Below, piece after piece: positions 16,221 through 25,985 of a DNA stretch of 50,031 nt. The position numbers and the translations under genes were made by a program. The notes beneath the pieces were generated by a model. That model ran no database searches. It was not told the DNA's origin and worked only from the letters and a program-made list of their open reading frames with translations. Source of the DNA: Chitinophaga pinensis. GTDB taxonomy: Bacteria; Bacteroidota; Bacteroidia; 2-12-FULL-35-15. How positions within the stretch are numbered: position 1 is the stretch's first letter; each line of letters opens with the position of its first letter. Location of the stretch: contig CAMBDK010000008.1 in assembly GCA_945865315.1 (NCBI GenBank), forward strand, positions 1-50,031, in the 5' to 3' direction.

Positions 16221-18371
16221 GTGAAAGAGAATCAATCATTTGTAGATTTTTCTGAAAAAACATCCCTTAAAATTGCACTAGTTGGAAATCCCAATAGTGG
16301 TAAGTCTACTCTATTTAATGCCCTTACAGGTTTAAATCAAAAAACAGGAAATTTTCCAGGTGTAACAGTTGATAAAAAATCAGGTTTTGTCAAATTAAAA
16401 GAAGGTCAGATACTTGCCGAATTTATTGATTTGCCAGGCACCTATAGTCTTTATCCAAAGTCTATTGACGAAACTGTTGCGTTTGAAGTTTTGTGTAACC
16501 CTAATAATGAATTTCATCCAGACCTTACCATTATCGTTGCAGATGCAAGTAATTTGAAACGCAATTTGTTTTTAGTATCGCAAATAATCGATTTAAGAAT
16601 ACCTGTTATACTCGCATTAAACATGATGGATTTAGTGGAGAAAGAAGGGGATGTAATAGACATTATAAGGCTTTCTGAAAAATTAGGGGTGAAAGTTGTA
16701 GGGGTGAGCGCACGTAACAAAGGGAGCTTAGATGTTTTGAAGCAAGCCCTGTTTGAGCCTCTGCCTGTTAGGCAGTACGATTTTATTAATATTAAAAAGC
16801 TAGCACCTGAATTAATTGAAAAACTTTCCGCACTTATTAATGCTAATAGTGATTTTGCAGCTTTTCAGTTTATTAATAATTTTCCGCAAATAAGTTTCGA
16901 TAACAATAATATAGATAATAAAGAAAAAATAGTAACACTGTTAAGTACCCCCTTAATTGATCGCAATAAGCTACAATCAGAGGAAACGGTGGAAAGATAT
17001 AAAGTTATTAATAGAATTGTAGGGGAATGTAGAATCCAAAAATCTGCAATTAAAACCAAATCTTTTAGCAATAAATTGGATAGTTTTTTAACACATCGAG
17101 TTGGTGGTTATATAATTTTTTTGATCATTTTATTTTTCATTTTTCAAACTATTTTTTTTCTTTCCTCTTATCCAATGCAGTGGATTGAAACACTATTTGT
17201 TTCTTTTTCCAATATCGCTGCACAAAATCTTCCGCAAGGAGAGTTAACCAATTTATTTGTGAATGGAATATTGGCTGGTTTGGGAGGCATTATAGTATTC
17301 GTTCCGCAAATTGCTTTTTTATTTGCATTTATTGCCATTCTAGAAGATACAGGCTATATGGCACGAGTAAGTTTTATTTTAGACAAACTGATGCGTAAGT
17401 TCGGATTAAATGGCCGTTCGGTAATTCCCTTGATAAGTGGAATGGCATGTGCCATTCCTGCAATTATGAGTACCCGTACAATAAGCAGTTGGAAAGAAAG
17501 AATGATAACAATTTTAACAACACCTCTTATGAGTTGTTCTGCGCGTTTGCCTGTTTATACACTGATGATTTCATTGATTATTCCAAATGATAAAATAACC
17601 GGATTTTTTAACTATCAAGGACTTATTTTAATGAGCCTATACATGATAGGTTTTGTTGCAGCAATGGCGGCGGCTTTGGTATTGCAAAAAATATTGAAGG
17701 CTCGTGAAAAGAGTTATTTTATTATGGAGCTTCCTGTATATAGGAGTCCACAGTGGCGAACAGTTGGCTTAACTATTTTCGACAAAGTAAAATCATTTTT
17801 GATTGATGCGGGGAAAATTATACTTGCTATTTCTGTTTTGCTTTGGTTTTTATCCTCTCATGCGCCAGGTAATAAAATAAAAATAATCGAAAAAAAATAT
17901 GAAACAGTAGACATGCTCAAAAAATATAATGATGCAGAGCGAAAGTTAAAAATTTCATCCGAACAGTTAGAAGTTTCTTATGCTGGAATTATTGGAAAAT
18001 TTATAGAACCAGCTATTTCCCCGCTTGGTTTTGATTGGAAAATTGGAATAGCATTAGTCACATCATTTGCTGCAAGGGAAGTTTTTGTGGGTACAATGGC
18101 TACAATTTATAGTGTTGGCAATTCGGACAATACGCAAACACTTAGGGAAAAAATGTATTTAGAAAAAAACTCCTCCACAGGATTACCCACATTTTCAGTT
18201 GCAGTAGGCTTTTCGCTAATGATATTTTATGCTTTTGCTATGCAATGTATGAGTACACTTGCAGTTGTTTATCGGGAAACAAAACACTGGAAATGGCCAG
18301 CAATACAATTTTTATTTATGTCGGCTTTGGCTTATATTTCAAGTTTCCTTGTATATCAATTATTAAAATAA
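16221..18371 (+). CDS. feoB: Ferrous iron permease FeoB
   Basis: An about 716-residue inner-membrane Fe2+ transporter with a cytosolic GTPase domain. G1 is GNPNSGKST, G3 is DLPGTYSL, G4 is NMMD and G5 is SARN; a helical guanine-dissociation-inhibitor region follows to about residue 280. The membrane domain has two gate regions, including the conserved PLMSCSARLPVYT segment, and a C-terminal segment FAAREVFVGTMATIYSVG. The start is not an ATG: TTG 16218 and GTG 16221 are adjacent, no in-frame ATG precedes the G domain, and GTG is preferred. The frame is intact. It is cotranscribed with feoA, from which it is separated by about 13 nt. Confidence 0.95.
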   Translation: MKENQSFVDFSEKTSLKIALVGNPNSGKSTLFNALTGLNQKTGNFPGVTVDKKSGFVKLKEGQILAEFIDLPGTYSLYPKSIDETVAFEVLCNPNNEFHPDLTIIVADASNLKRNLFLVSQIIDLRIPVILALNMMDLVEKEGDVIDIIRLSEKLGVKVVGVSARNKGSLDVLKQALFEPLPVRQYDFINIKKLAPELIEKLSALINANSDFAAFQFINNFPQISFDNNNIDNKEKIVTLLSTPLIDRNKLQSEETVERYKVINRIVGECRIQKSAIKTKSFSNKLDSFLTHRVGGYIIFLIILFFIFQTIFFLSSYPMQWIETLFVSFSNIAAQNLPQGELTNLFVNGILAGLGGIIVFVPQIAFLFAFIAILEDTGYMARVSFILDKLMRKFGLNGRSVIPLISGMACAIPAIMSTRTISSWKERMITILTTPLMSCSARLPVYTLMISLIIPNDKITGFFNYQGLILMSLYMIGFVAAMAAALVLQKILKAREKSYFIMELPVYRSPQWRTVGLTIFDKVKSFLIDAGKIILAISVLLWFLSSHAPGNKIKIIEKKYETVDMLKKYNDAERKLKISSEQLEVSYAGIIGKFIEPAISPLGFDWKIGIALVTSFAAREVFVGTMATIYSVGNSDNTQTLREKMYLEKNSSTGLPTFSVAVGFSLMIFYAFAMQCMSTLAVVYRETKHWKWPAIQFLFMSALAYISSFLVYQLLK

Positions 18372-18487
18372 TAGCACATTTTTTAATAGGATATAAATTA
18401 GCATTGCTGTTTTTAAAATTCCAACTTTGGCCTTTAGTTTTTTTGTTTAACCTAACAAGCCTCATTAAACTATAAAAACTGGTTTAA

Positions 18488-21400
18488 TTAATAATCTATA
18501 TTTCCATAATCTAGTTTTTTACCTTGCAGTAATAATACTAGTCTGCAAATAAGGATGAAAAATGGTACATACATCATTACATTATGCAAGTTAAAATGAT
18601 TTAATATAATTATCGATTTGCGTTTTAATCGCTCTGCTATAAGGTACATAGCAGGCACGAGCAATAAAGTTAAGAAAGTAGCAAAAGCCAAACCGAAAAT
18701 CATTGTCCAAGATAGTGGTCCCCAAAATACTACGCTATCACCCCCAAGGTATAAATTGGGTTTCCCTTCTGAAAATAAGGTTTCAAAATCAATATTAAAA
18801 CCAACGGCTAGCGGCAGTAGGCCTAAAATAGCTGCAGTAGCTGTTAATATTACTGGAGTCATTCTGGTAACCCCTGCTTGTTTTGTAGCATCCCACAAGC
18901 TCATCCCATTAGCTCGTGAAACTTCTGCAAACTCAACCAGTAAAATTCCATTTCTAACAACAACACCAGCCAAAGCTATAATACCAACTCCTGTCATTAC
19001 TATACTCATATCCATTTTAAAGATTGCGGTACCTAGCAATACACCGATAATACTAAAAAATATTTCCGTTAAAATAATAAAGGATTTGCCTATAGAATTA
19101 AATTGTGTTACTAAAATTAATAATATCAGGCCGAATGAAATCATCAATGCATTACCAAGGAATTTACCAGTTGCAATCTGTTCTTCTTTTTGTCCAGTAA
19201 ATGCGATCTCTACATTGCCTTGTGCTTTAAAATTTTCCATTGATTTTTGAACACGCTCTGCCAGTTCATTTTCATTATACCCTTCCGATGCGTTTGATGA
19301 TAATGTAATTACACGTTTTTGCATTTTACGTCTGATGCCCCCATAAGTATTGCTGTATTCTATTTCACAAAATATAGATAAAGGGAGGCTACGTATAACC
19401 CCACCCATATTCATATCTCTAAATGTAATTTTCAAATTACGCAATGCTTCAATGTTATTTCGTTGATCATATTGATACCTTAATTGGATAGGGTATTCAT
19501 CATTAAGGTCTCTGAATTTACTTGCTTCGGCTCCAAATACGGCATTTCTAATTTCCATACCAATTTGTCCTGTAGTAACCCCTTCTCTGTTAGCTCTCTC
19601 ACGATCAACATTAAAAATTATTTCAGGTTTATTACTTTCAAAATCTGATTTCAAATTAGCAAGTCCTGCAATTTTTTGTTCATCAAGAAAATATTTTAAA
19701 CGGTTTGCATTATTTACTAATTGGTCAAAATCATCTCCTCTAATTTCAATGTTAACAGGTCTAGATACAGGCGGTCCAGCTTGTTCTTTGGAAACGGTAA
19801 TGCTTACACCCGCTATATTCCAATTTAAGTTTTGCAAAGCCAATAAGTAATCTTTAGTAGATTTGCCTTCTCTATATTGGTAACCCACAAATGAGATAGC
19901 AACTTTTCCTCTGTTGGGGTAATCGCCTTGGTCTAAATCTTGAGGGTCGGTTGTTTGTTTTGTAACATTAGTAATTATAGAGCTTACTAATTTATTTGAA
20001 TCACCAAGTACTTCATTTATTTTTTTTTCTACTAGTAACATTTTTTTATTGGTAGTAGCAGGATCGGAGCCCACAGGTAGTTTAACGTATACATAAACAA
20101 AGTTTGGCTCCCCTTGTGGAAAGAAAACTACTTTAGGACTTCTTATTACAAAAAATAATATTGAAAACAGAAAAAGCAGTAAAGTCCCAAGGAGAGCTGT
20201 CCATGGGCGTTTTAAAAATTGCAACAATAGTTTAGAATAAGAAAGTTGAATAGCTGGCCAAACTTTTGTTTGAAATTTTTCTATTACACGGTACAAGAAA
20301 AAAATATTTATTAAATAAAAAAATAAAATAAATAATATAAGATTGGCTATTGCCGGGTGCTTAGTAAGATGAAAAAGTATGCTTATTGAAATGAATAGAA
20401 TGCTAGTTATACTAATATTACGCGTCCATTTTGGTTTTTTATTACTACTAGTATGGGCTTTCATAAAATCAACAGCAAATACGGGGTTTATAAAATAAGC
20501 AACTAATAGGGAGGCCAGCAAAGTGATGATTAATGTAATGGGCAAATAAAACATAAATTTCCCTATGATGCCATCCCAAAACAGTAAGGGAATAAATGGC
20601 GCAAGGGTTGTTAGTGTTCCGCTTAATACGGGTAAAAAAACCTCCGCGGTAGCCATTTTGGCAGCAATTTTAATTTCCCGTTTGCCATTATCAAAAAGGC
20701 GATGCGTGTTTTCAATAACAACAATAGCATCATCTACCACAATACCGAGAGCAAGCAAAAACGCGAATAATACAATCATATTCATGGTATAACTAAAACC
20801 AAATATATCTCCCAGCGAAGGCATTACTAAAAAAGCAATAAACATAGAAAGTGGAACGGATGATGCCACAAATAAAGCATTGGTAACCCCCATAAAAAAC
20901 ATTAGAATAAATGTCACCAATATAAATCCAATAATAATTGTATTTATTAAATCGTGCAATGTGCTTTTTGTTTTATCTGCCTGATTGCCCGTTACATTAA
21001 TTTTTAATTCATCAGGAAGTTCTTTTGACGCCTGCATTGTTTTAATTGTTTTTTCAATCATATCAGAAGCTTCAATTAAATTTTCACCAGAACGTTTTAC
21101 AACATTTAATGTAATTACATTTTTACCTTCAAGGCGAGCAAAGCTTTGTTGTTCTTTGTTTCCATCAATAACTTCTGCAATGTCTTTCAATTTTAATTTT
21201 GCCCCTGTAGGTGAATTGATGTTTAAATTTTTAATTTCATCTACTGATTGAAATTCAGCACGAATTGTTAAATTTCGTTTCATCCCATCCATGGATATTA
21301 AACCGCCCGACATATTAAGGTTTTCAAATTTTACTGCTCGTTCAATATCGCCTAATGAAATTGTCGCAGCTTGCATTTTATACATATCCACATTAATTTG

Positions 21401-21964
21401 AATTTCGCGCTCTAAGTCCCCCACCATCACCACTTTTGAAATTTGCTTCATCCCTTCAATTTTATCTTTCAGCTCTTCTGCATATTTTTTCAATTTGTTT
21501 AAGTCCATCGCACCTGCCAGGTTAACAAACATAATTGGTATTTCAGAAAAGGAAACTTCCAATACGTTTGGCTGACGGGTTAAATCTTTTGGTAGGTCTG
21601 CAGCTGCTTTATCAACAGCATCTTTTACCTTTTGTTTTGCTATCGCAACATCTACATTGGTATTAAACTCTGCAGTGATAACAGAAACGTCTTGCAAGGA
21701 AGAAGAGTTTAACTTCTTTATTCCTGAAATAGATTTCAGTTGCTTTTCAATAGGCTTTGTAACTAAATTTTCGATATTAATTGGGGAGTTTCCAACGTAT
21801 AGGGTGTTAATATAAATGGTTGGAACAACGATGTCTGGAAAACTTTCTTTAGGAATACTATTATAAGATAATATCCCTGATATTGTGATAATAATGGTAA
21901 GTACATAAATACTCATTTTATTATCTATAGCCCAACTAGATGGTTTAAATTCTTTGAAATTCAT
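18488..21964 (-). CDS. RND efflux pump, inner-membrane permease
   Basis: A 1158-residue hydrophobe/amphiphile efflux-1 family transporter (AcrB/MexB-like), driven by proton flow and exporting drugs or metabolites through a TolC-type channel. The N-terminal helix and two large periplasmic loops are recognisable. The proton-relay helix holds ALGIVVDDAIVVIENT (residues near 400), and a second repeat carries GIIALAGVVVRNGILLVEF. The protein is longer than AcrB. Between the two halves (about residues 495-580) is an insertion with extra hydrophobic stretches. After the usual RLKRK end there is a tail of about 42 residues with another hydrophobic run (MMYVPFFILICRLVLLL). Substrate is unknown. It is last in the operon tetR-tolC-MFP-RND. 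Confidence 0.93.
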   Translation of the reverse strand: MNFKEFKPSSWAIDNKMSIYVLTIIITISGILSYNSIPKESFPDIVVPTIYINTLYVGNSPINIENLVTKPIEKQLKSISGIKKLNSSSLQDVSVITAEFNTNVDVAIAKQKVKDAVDKAAADLPKDLTRQPNVLEVSFSEIPIMFVNLAGAMDLNKLKKYAEELKDKIEGMKQISKVVMVGDLEREIQINVDMYKMQAATISLGDIERAVKFENLNMSGGLISMDGMKRNLTIRAEFQSVDEIKNLNINSPTGAKLKLKDIAEVIDGNKEQQSFARLEGKNVITLNVVKRSGENLIEASDMIEKTIKTMQASKELPDELKINVTGNQADKTKSTLHDLINTIIIGFILVTFILMFFMGVTNALFVASSVPLSMFIAFLVMPSLGDIFGFSYTMNMIVLFAFLLALGIVVDDAIVVIENTHRLFDNGKREIKIAAKMATAEVFLPVLSGTLTTLAPFIPLLFWDGIIGKFMFYLPITLIITLLASLLVAYFINPVFAVDFMKAHTSSNKKPKWTRNISITSILFISISILFHLTKHPAIANLILFILFFYLINIFFLYRVIEKFQTKVWPAIQLSYSKLLLQFLKRPWTALLGTLLLFLFSILFFVIRSPKVVFFPQGEPNFVYVYVKLPVGSDPATTNKKMLLVEKKINEVLGDSNKLVSSIITNVTKQTTDPQDLDQGDYPNRGKVAISFVGYQYREGKSTKDYLLALQNLNWNIAGVSITVSKEQAGPPVSRPVNIEIRGDDFDQLVNNANRLKYFLDEQKIAGLANLKSDFESNKPEIIFNVDRERANREGVTTGQIGMEIRNAVFGAEASKFRDLNDEYPIQLRYQYDQRNNIEALRNLKITFRDMNMGGVIRSLPLSIFCEIEYSNTYGGIRRKMQKRVITLSSNASEGYNENELAERVQKSMENFKAQGNVEIAFTGQKEEQIATGKFLGNALMISFGLILLILVTQFNSIGKSFIILTEIFFSIIGVLLGTAIFKMDMSIVMTGVGIIALAGVVVRNGILLVEFAEVSRANGMSLWDATKQAGVTRMTPVILTATAAILGLLPLAVGFNIDFETLFSEGKPNLYLGGDSVVFWGPLSWTMIFGLAFATFLTLLLVPAMYLIAERLKRKSIIILNHFNLHNVMMYVPFFILICRLVLLLQGKKLDYGNIDY

Positions 21965-22066
21965 AGTATTGTTTTTTATTAATTTTATTTGTCTAACTAA
22001 ATGAATTACTCAAGGCGAATGTGTAATATGTTTCACACTTTTTCCATTATTAGTAAAAGACTCCTG

Positions 22067-23170
22067 TTAATTATAAATGATAGCATCCCCTTCGTTAATT
22101 AAATCGTAACCAGCTATAACTAATATATCGCCTTCGGATAAGCCTTCTGTAATTTCAGCTTTCCCATTATATACTTTACCCAATTTAACAATTTGTTTTT
22201 TTGCTATTTTGTCTGCGGCAACATATACGTATGCAGCATTATTTTCATCTTTTAGTATTGATTTTACAGAAATTACTATTACTGATTTAGGCGATTGATA
22301 ATCATTGATATTTAATTTTGCAACCATATTAGGGAGGTATTCCTTTGTTGGATCTAATAATACTTCAACATTGAAGGATCTGCTATTGTTGTTGATAGTG
22401 CGGGCGACAAAATTTATTTTTGACACAATAGAATCGTTTCGGTCGGGGAAATGTACAACAACTTCAGTACCTTTTTTTATTTTTGAAGCATAACTTTCTG
22501 CAACTTCTGCTTTTATTTTTAAATTAGAAAAATTAATAACTCTTATTGCAGGCATTCCTGGAGCCGCAAGTTGTCCCGCTTTAATATCTATAGCATCTAC
22601 GGTTCCATTTATTGGAGAAATAATTTTTGTCATGGTCAATTGTTGTAGCAAAATTTCCATTTTTTTTATTATGCTCTCCCTATTTGTTTTTGCTTGTAGA
22701 AATTGAACTTCGGTTCCAATTTTTTGTTCCCATAAGTTTTTTTGTTTTTCATAAATAAGATTAACCAAATCAGTATTTATTTGCAAATCGGCGATACTTT
22801 TATTTATAATCCTAGCATCCGTTTCGGCTAGAACATCGCCTTTGTTTACTTGATCTCCAACTTTCACATTTATTTTTGTTATTGTGCCAGGCATCTCTGT
22901 ACTTAATCCAATATTTTCTTCCGCATCCACTCGCCCTTGTACGTCAATATAATTTTTAAAAACTTCTGGTTTTAAAGCTAGCACAGACACTGATATACCT
23001 CCTGTTAATTGGTTTTTACCAGAATTCAACTCTGTTTCCAATGCTTCTATCCTAGACTTTAATTTCACTTCTTCTTTTTTAAGTTTTTCAAGTTCTGTTT
23101 TTTTATCTGTTCCAGAATTACAGGCTATAATTATTATTGCGAGACTTGATATTAAAAGTGTTTTTTTCAT
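22067..23170 (-). CDS. Efflux membrane-fusion protein (HlyD/AcrA family), lipoprotein
   Basis: A 367-residue periplasmic adaptor that links the RND pump to the outer-membrane channel. The start at 23170 (MKKTLLISSLAIIIIAC) gives a lipoprotein signal with the lipobox Cys at residue 17; the frame could start at 23236, but the extra 22 residues would bury the signal. A coiled-coil segment (residues 22-48, Lys/Glu-rich heptads) precedes the biotinyl-lipoyl-like half motif EMPGTITKINVKVGDQVNKGD, the helical hairpin, then TMTKIISPINGTVDAI and the beta-barrel domain. Its position between the outer-membrane channel gene and the pump gene is standard. Confidence 0.92.
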   Translation of the reverse strand: MKKTLLISSLAIIIIACNSGTDKKTELEKLKKEEVKLKSRIEALETELNSGKNQLTGGISVSVLALKPEVFKNYIDVQGRVDAEENIGLSTEMPGTITKINVKVGDQVNKGDVLAETDARIINKSIADLQINTDLVNLIYEKQKNLWEQKIGTEVQFLQAKTNRESIIKKMEILLQQLTMTKIISPINGTVDAIDIKAGQLAAPGMPAIRVINFSNLKIKAEVAESYASKIKKGTEVVVHFPDRNDSIVSKINFVARTINNNSRSFNVEVLLDPTKEYLPNMVAKLNINDYQSPKSVIVISVKSILKDENNAAYVYVAADKIAKKQIVKLGKVYNGKAEITEGLSEGDILVIAGYDLINEGDAIIYN

Positions 23171-23306
23171 CTTGTTCAATTTATTTTCTGTTCCGAATGT
23201 TATTAAATTTGAGAATCGTGTTGTTTTGAATTGCAAGTATTCTTGTTTATTATTTATACATGTTGCTTTTTATTTATTTTTAAAATAAAATTGTATAACC
23301 ATATTG

Positions 23307-24653
23307 TTATTTCAAATTTCCATTTGCTTTATCAAAATCTATTTTTGTAATAATAGCTTCAAATAATGCATTAAAATAATTGGTCTGCGATTCTTTTAAG
23401 GCTGTTTCTGCTGCAATCATTTCTATATTTGAGCCAAGACCTTGTTCGTATTTTAGTTTTGAAAAACGAAACACATCTTCGGCCAGTATTATATTTTTCT
23501 TTTGGTTTTCGACTGATACGGCTGCATTTTGCAATATAGCAAAGGAAGATGCTTGTTCTAAATCAATTGTCTTTTTTATAAATTCAATGTTGTTTTCTGC
23601 TTTTTGCATTGAAAGTTTTGCTTGTTGTGTTTTAGCGCTGCGCTGAAAACCATTAAAAATAGGCATTGTGATTTTTGCCCCAACCAATGACATTGGAAAC
23701 CAACCATAACCAGTGCTAAAAGTGCTGAATGTATTTCTAAGGGCCGAACCACTTAAGCTCCCATAAGCAAAAGCTGTAGGTAAGTAAGAAAAATAATTGC
23801 GTTTTAAATCTAGGGTAGCAAGTTTTAATTGTGTTTCAAATAAATTATATTCTACGCGTTTTGTATAGTCAAACTTTTCAAGAGCACTACTTAAATTAAA
23901 ATCAAATTTAGCATCTGCTAATTTATCTGTTAAAGTTAAGGGGGTATTTATTTCCATTCCCATTTGGTATTTCAATAAATAAGTCCCTAGTTTCAATAGT
24001 CGCTGGACTTTCTCTTGTTCTAACAATAGATTATTAAAGGTTACTGTTAATCTATCTAAATCTATTTTTTCTACAAAGCCATTTGTGTTAAGTATTTTAG
24101 TATCGTCCAATGCATTTTTAATGCGGGATATATTTGCCTCCATTAACTTCATGCGCTCCTCATTAATCAAAACCGTATAGTATGCCTTACTTACCTTTGC
24201 GGCAACTTCAATTTGAGCACCTTGCGCTGCTTTTGTAGATAGCTCCACATATACTTTTGAAGCTTTTAAGCCCAAAAAATAATCACCACTAAAAATTAAT
24301 TGGCTTGCGTCTAAACTTGCAGTGGTTTGGTAAGTTGTCCCAAATTGAACAGCAGCAAATGTTCCAGGCTTACCACCAAAAAATTGTGCTGGGATTAATG
24401 ATGTAGGGAGTTCTAAAAATTCTTTTAAATCAAAGCTTGAATTAATTTGTGGTAGGCCTAGCCCAATCATAGCATTTACTTTTTTCTTTGCTATTTCCTC
24501 TTCAATATATGCGTTTTTTATATCGTTTTGATTTTCTAATGCAAAGGCTATTGCTTGTTTTACTGAAAAGGAAAAACCTGCACTGTCTTTTATTTGTCCA
24601 TAAGAGTTGAATGCAATTATTCCTAATCCAATTATATATTTTGCCTTTCTCAT
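23307..24653 (-). CDS. TolC-family outer-membrane efflux protein
   Basis: A 448-residue outer-membrane factor that forms the exit duct of the pump. It has a signal peptide (MRKAKYIIGLGIIAFNSYGQ, cut after YGQ or nearby) and two OEP repeats of long helices: FSVKQAIAFALENQNDIKNA at residues 28-47 begins the first, and the second starts near 240. The C-terminal helix contains GLGSNIEMIAAETALKESQTNYFNAL. It is followed by the fusion protein gene after 136 bp, in the same direction. Function within the tripartite system is inferred from neighbours. Confidence 0.92.
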   Translation of the reverse strand: MRKAKYIIGLGIIAFNSYGQIKDSAGFSFSVKQAIAFALENQNDIKNAYIEEEIAKKKVNAMIGLGLPQINSSFDLKEFLELPTSLIPAQFFGGKPGTFAAVQFGTTYQTTASLDASQLIFSGDYFLGLKASKVYVELSTKAAQGAQIEVAAKVSKAYYTVLINEERMKLMEANISRIKNALDDTKILNTNGFVEKIDLDRLTVTFNNLLLEQEKVQRLLKLGTYLLKYQMGMEINTPLTLTDKLADAKFDFNLSSALEKFDYTKRVEYNLFETQLKLATLDLKRNYFSYLPTAFAYGSLSGSALRNTFSTFSTGYGWFPMSLVGAKITMPIFNGFQRSAKTQQAKLSMQKAENNIEFIKKTIDLEQASSFAILQNAAVSVENQKKNIILAEDVFRFSKLKYEQGLGSNIEMIAAETALKESQTNYFNALFEAIITKIDFDKANGNLK

Positions 24654-24747
24654 TTTTTTATAAATTTAAAATACGATTTTGAACTTTAAGCTTTATTGTT
24701 TTATTTATAATTATACTAGCAAAAAATTGGAATCACTAATTATTGAC

Positions 24748-24766
24748 AATGGGTTCCCCTCCCATT
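24748..24766. promoter_or_regulatory. Inverted repeat between tetR and tolC gene
   Basis: AATGGG (24748-24753) and CCCATT (24761-24766) flank a 7-bp spacer, directly 3' of the tetR stop. It could be a TetR operator for the pump genes or a weak hairpin; on the plus strand it is followed by TTTT. Confidence 0.3.
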
Positions 24767-24773
24767 TTTCTAG

Positions 24774-25388
24774 CTACTCTTCCTCTGTAACTTGCTTGTG
24801 TTTATTAATTAATTTATGACCCTTTAATGTACATACTCCATGTAAGAAGTGATCTAAGAGGGCTAATTGCACATCAATAATTTTAAATTTATTAGGAGGA
24901 AATAATTCTGGATTAAAACCCATTTCAACCTCCTCCATTCTCAATCTTGCAATAATTTTTGTGTTAATATCTTTCCGAACAAAACCCTCTTTCATTCCTC
25001 GTTTTAAAGAATCTTGGACCATCAATTCAATAAAACCCTCTTTAAATTGTTTAAATAACTTCCATGTAGTGGGGTGATATTTTTGCAAATCATAAAATAA
25101 TTTAGGATTCATATTAGAAAACATAACTCCAAGATGCTCCATCAATGCGAAAAATATTTCGATAACATTTGCAGCGTTCTTTGCAATTAATCTACATTCA
25201 TGCTCATTTTCTTTCAAACGTTCGGCCATAAAAATCTCCACTAATTCGTTTTTATCCGAATAAAATTGGTAAATCGTTTTTTTTGAAATGCCTAAATGTT
25301 TGGCAATATCTTCCATCGTCACGCTTTTTATGCCATATTTAAAAAACAATTCCTCTGCCCCATTTAATATTTTACTTTTTGTATCCAC
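24774..25388 (-). CDS. TetR/AcrR-family transcriptional regulator
   Basis: A 204-residue repressor-type protein. The N-terminal helix-turn-helix is typical: ILNGAEELFFKYGIKSVTMEDIAKHLGISKKTIYQFYSDKNELVE, residues 7-52. The C-terminal ligand-binding domain is divergent and begins near residue 60. The start is a GTG at 25388: the only ATG nearby (25390) is out of frame, and a stop lies seven codons upstream. It precedes the tolC, fusion and RND genes in the same direction and probably controls them and itself; the effector is unknown. A promoter box lies 14 nt before the start. Confidence 0.92.
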   Translation of the reverse strand: MDTKSKILNGAEELFFKYGIKSVTMEDIAKHLGISKKTIYQFYSDKNELVEIFMAERLKENEHECRLIAKNAANVIEIFFALMEHLGVMFSNMNPKLFYDLQKYHPTTWKLFKQFKEGFIELMVQDSLKRGMKEGFVRKDINTKIIARLRMEEVEMGFNPELFPPNKFKIIDVQLALLDHFLHGVCTLKGHKLINKHKQVTEEE

Positions 25389-25401
25389 ATTTATTTTTTT
25401 G

Positions 25402-25409
25402 CAAAACTA
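25402..25409 (-). promoter_or_regulatory. Candidate -7 box for tetR operon
   Basis: On the minus strand TAGTTTTG matches TAnnTTTG, 14 nt before the GTG start. No -33 TTG is evident. Confidence 0.5.
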
Positions 25410-25508
25410 CAGAAACTTTTTTCATTTTCCTAGTTTCCAATATTGTTTATTTGTTTTTCGCCTTAATTTTATTGGGTTATAATAAAATAAAAAATCTTTT
25501 AAAAATTT

Positions 25509-25526
25509 CCAGTTTATATTAACTGG
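25509..25526. promoter_or_regulatory. Inverted repeat CCAGTT-N6-AACTGG
   Basis: A perfect 6-bp inverted repeat with a 6-bp spacer lies 120 bp upstream of tetR. On the plus strand it is followed by TTTTTG. It may be an operator or the terminator of the Exb/Ton operon. Confidence 0.35.
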
Positions 25527-25711
25527 TTTTTGAATAGGTATTACAATGATTATGTTTTGATGCTTTACCTATTAGCAAGTTGATCTTTAAAAATGAAAGG
25601 TTTTGGGGGACTAATTAAGTAGGTACAATATTTTTATTTTGCGTACATAAAAAAACAATATTTTGATTAAATATTTTTTTAGGCAATTTGGGGATAAAAC
25701 ATCGAAAATAT

Positions 25712-25927
25712 TTATTTATTAATATTCTTTTTTTTTAATATTAAATACATCCTAAAAAAAGTATAGGAAATTAATAAGCCACCAATGGCTTCGCGGTATA
25801 TAGGGAACACTTCAATGGCGATTTTGGAAAATAAAAAAAGTAATCCAAGAATTAAATAAAGCGCTATCATTATAAAATTTGAATAGTAGCGTACTTTAAT
25901 AATTACTGAATTACTATTAGAAAACAC
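25712..25927 (-). CDS. Small two-helix membrane protein
   Basis: A 71-residue protein with two hydrophobic segments: about residues 18-34 (NFIMIALYLILGLLFLF) and 44-62 (YREAIGGLLISYTFFRMYL), linked by a short loop and ending in KKKNINK. The pattern of a basic VRYYSNF start, two helices and a R.A.GxLL..Y..FR motif resembles small Bacteroidota membrane proteins found behind tonB; no function is known. The start is a GTG at 25927; the next ATG (25870) would remove the basic start. It lies 58 bp after tonB in the same direction and is likely the last gene of the exb operon. Confidence 0.6.
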   Translation of the reverse strand: MFSNSNSVIIKVRYYSNFIMIALYLILGLLFLFSKIAIEVFPIYREAIGGLLISYTFFRMYLILKKKNINK

Positions 25928-25985
25928 AGATACGGTTTTAATTTTGTTTGTTGCAAACTTTTAATCTTTCAAAATTGAAGACTAA

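Larger units (their letters stand above)
25389..25711. other. Intergenic region between tetR and the small membrane protein gene
   Basis: The 323-bp gap holds the tetR promoter box and the inverted repeat at 25509-25526. I see no gene; the only other frames are under 40 residues. Confidence 0.6.

Noticed and set aside
18618-19250. A 210-residue plus-strand frame opposite the RND pump
   Set aside because: The minus-strand RND frame is intact, long and matches its family; the opposite frame has no family features.
25288-25482. A plus-strand frame overlapping the tetR start
   Set aside because: It lies opposite the conserved helix-turn-helix of TetR and shows no domain of its own.
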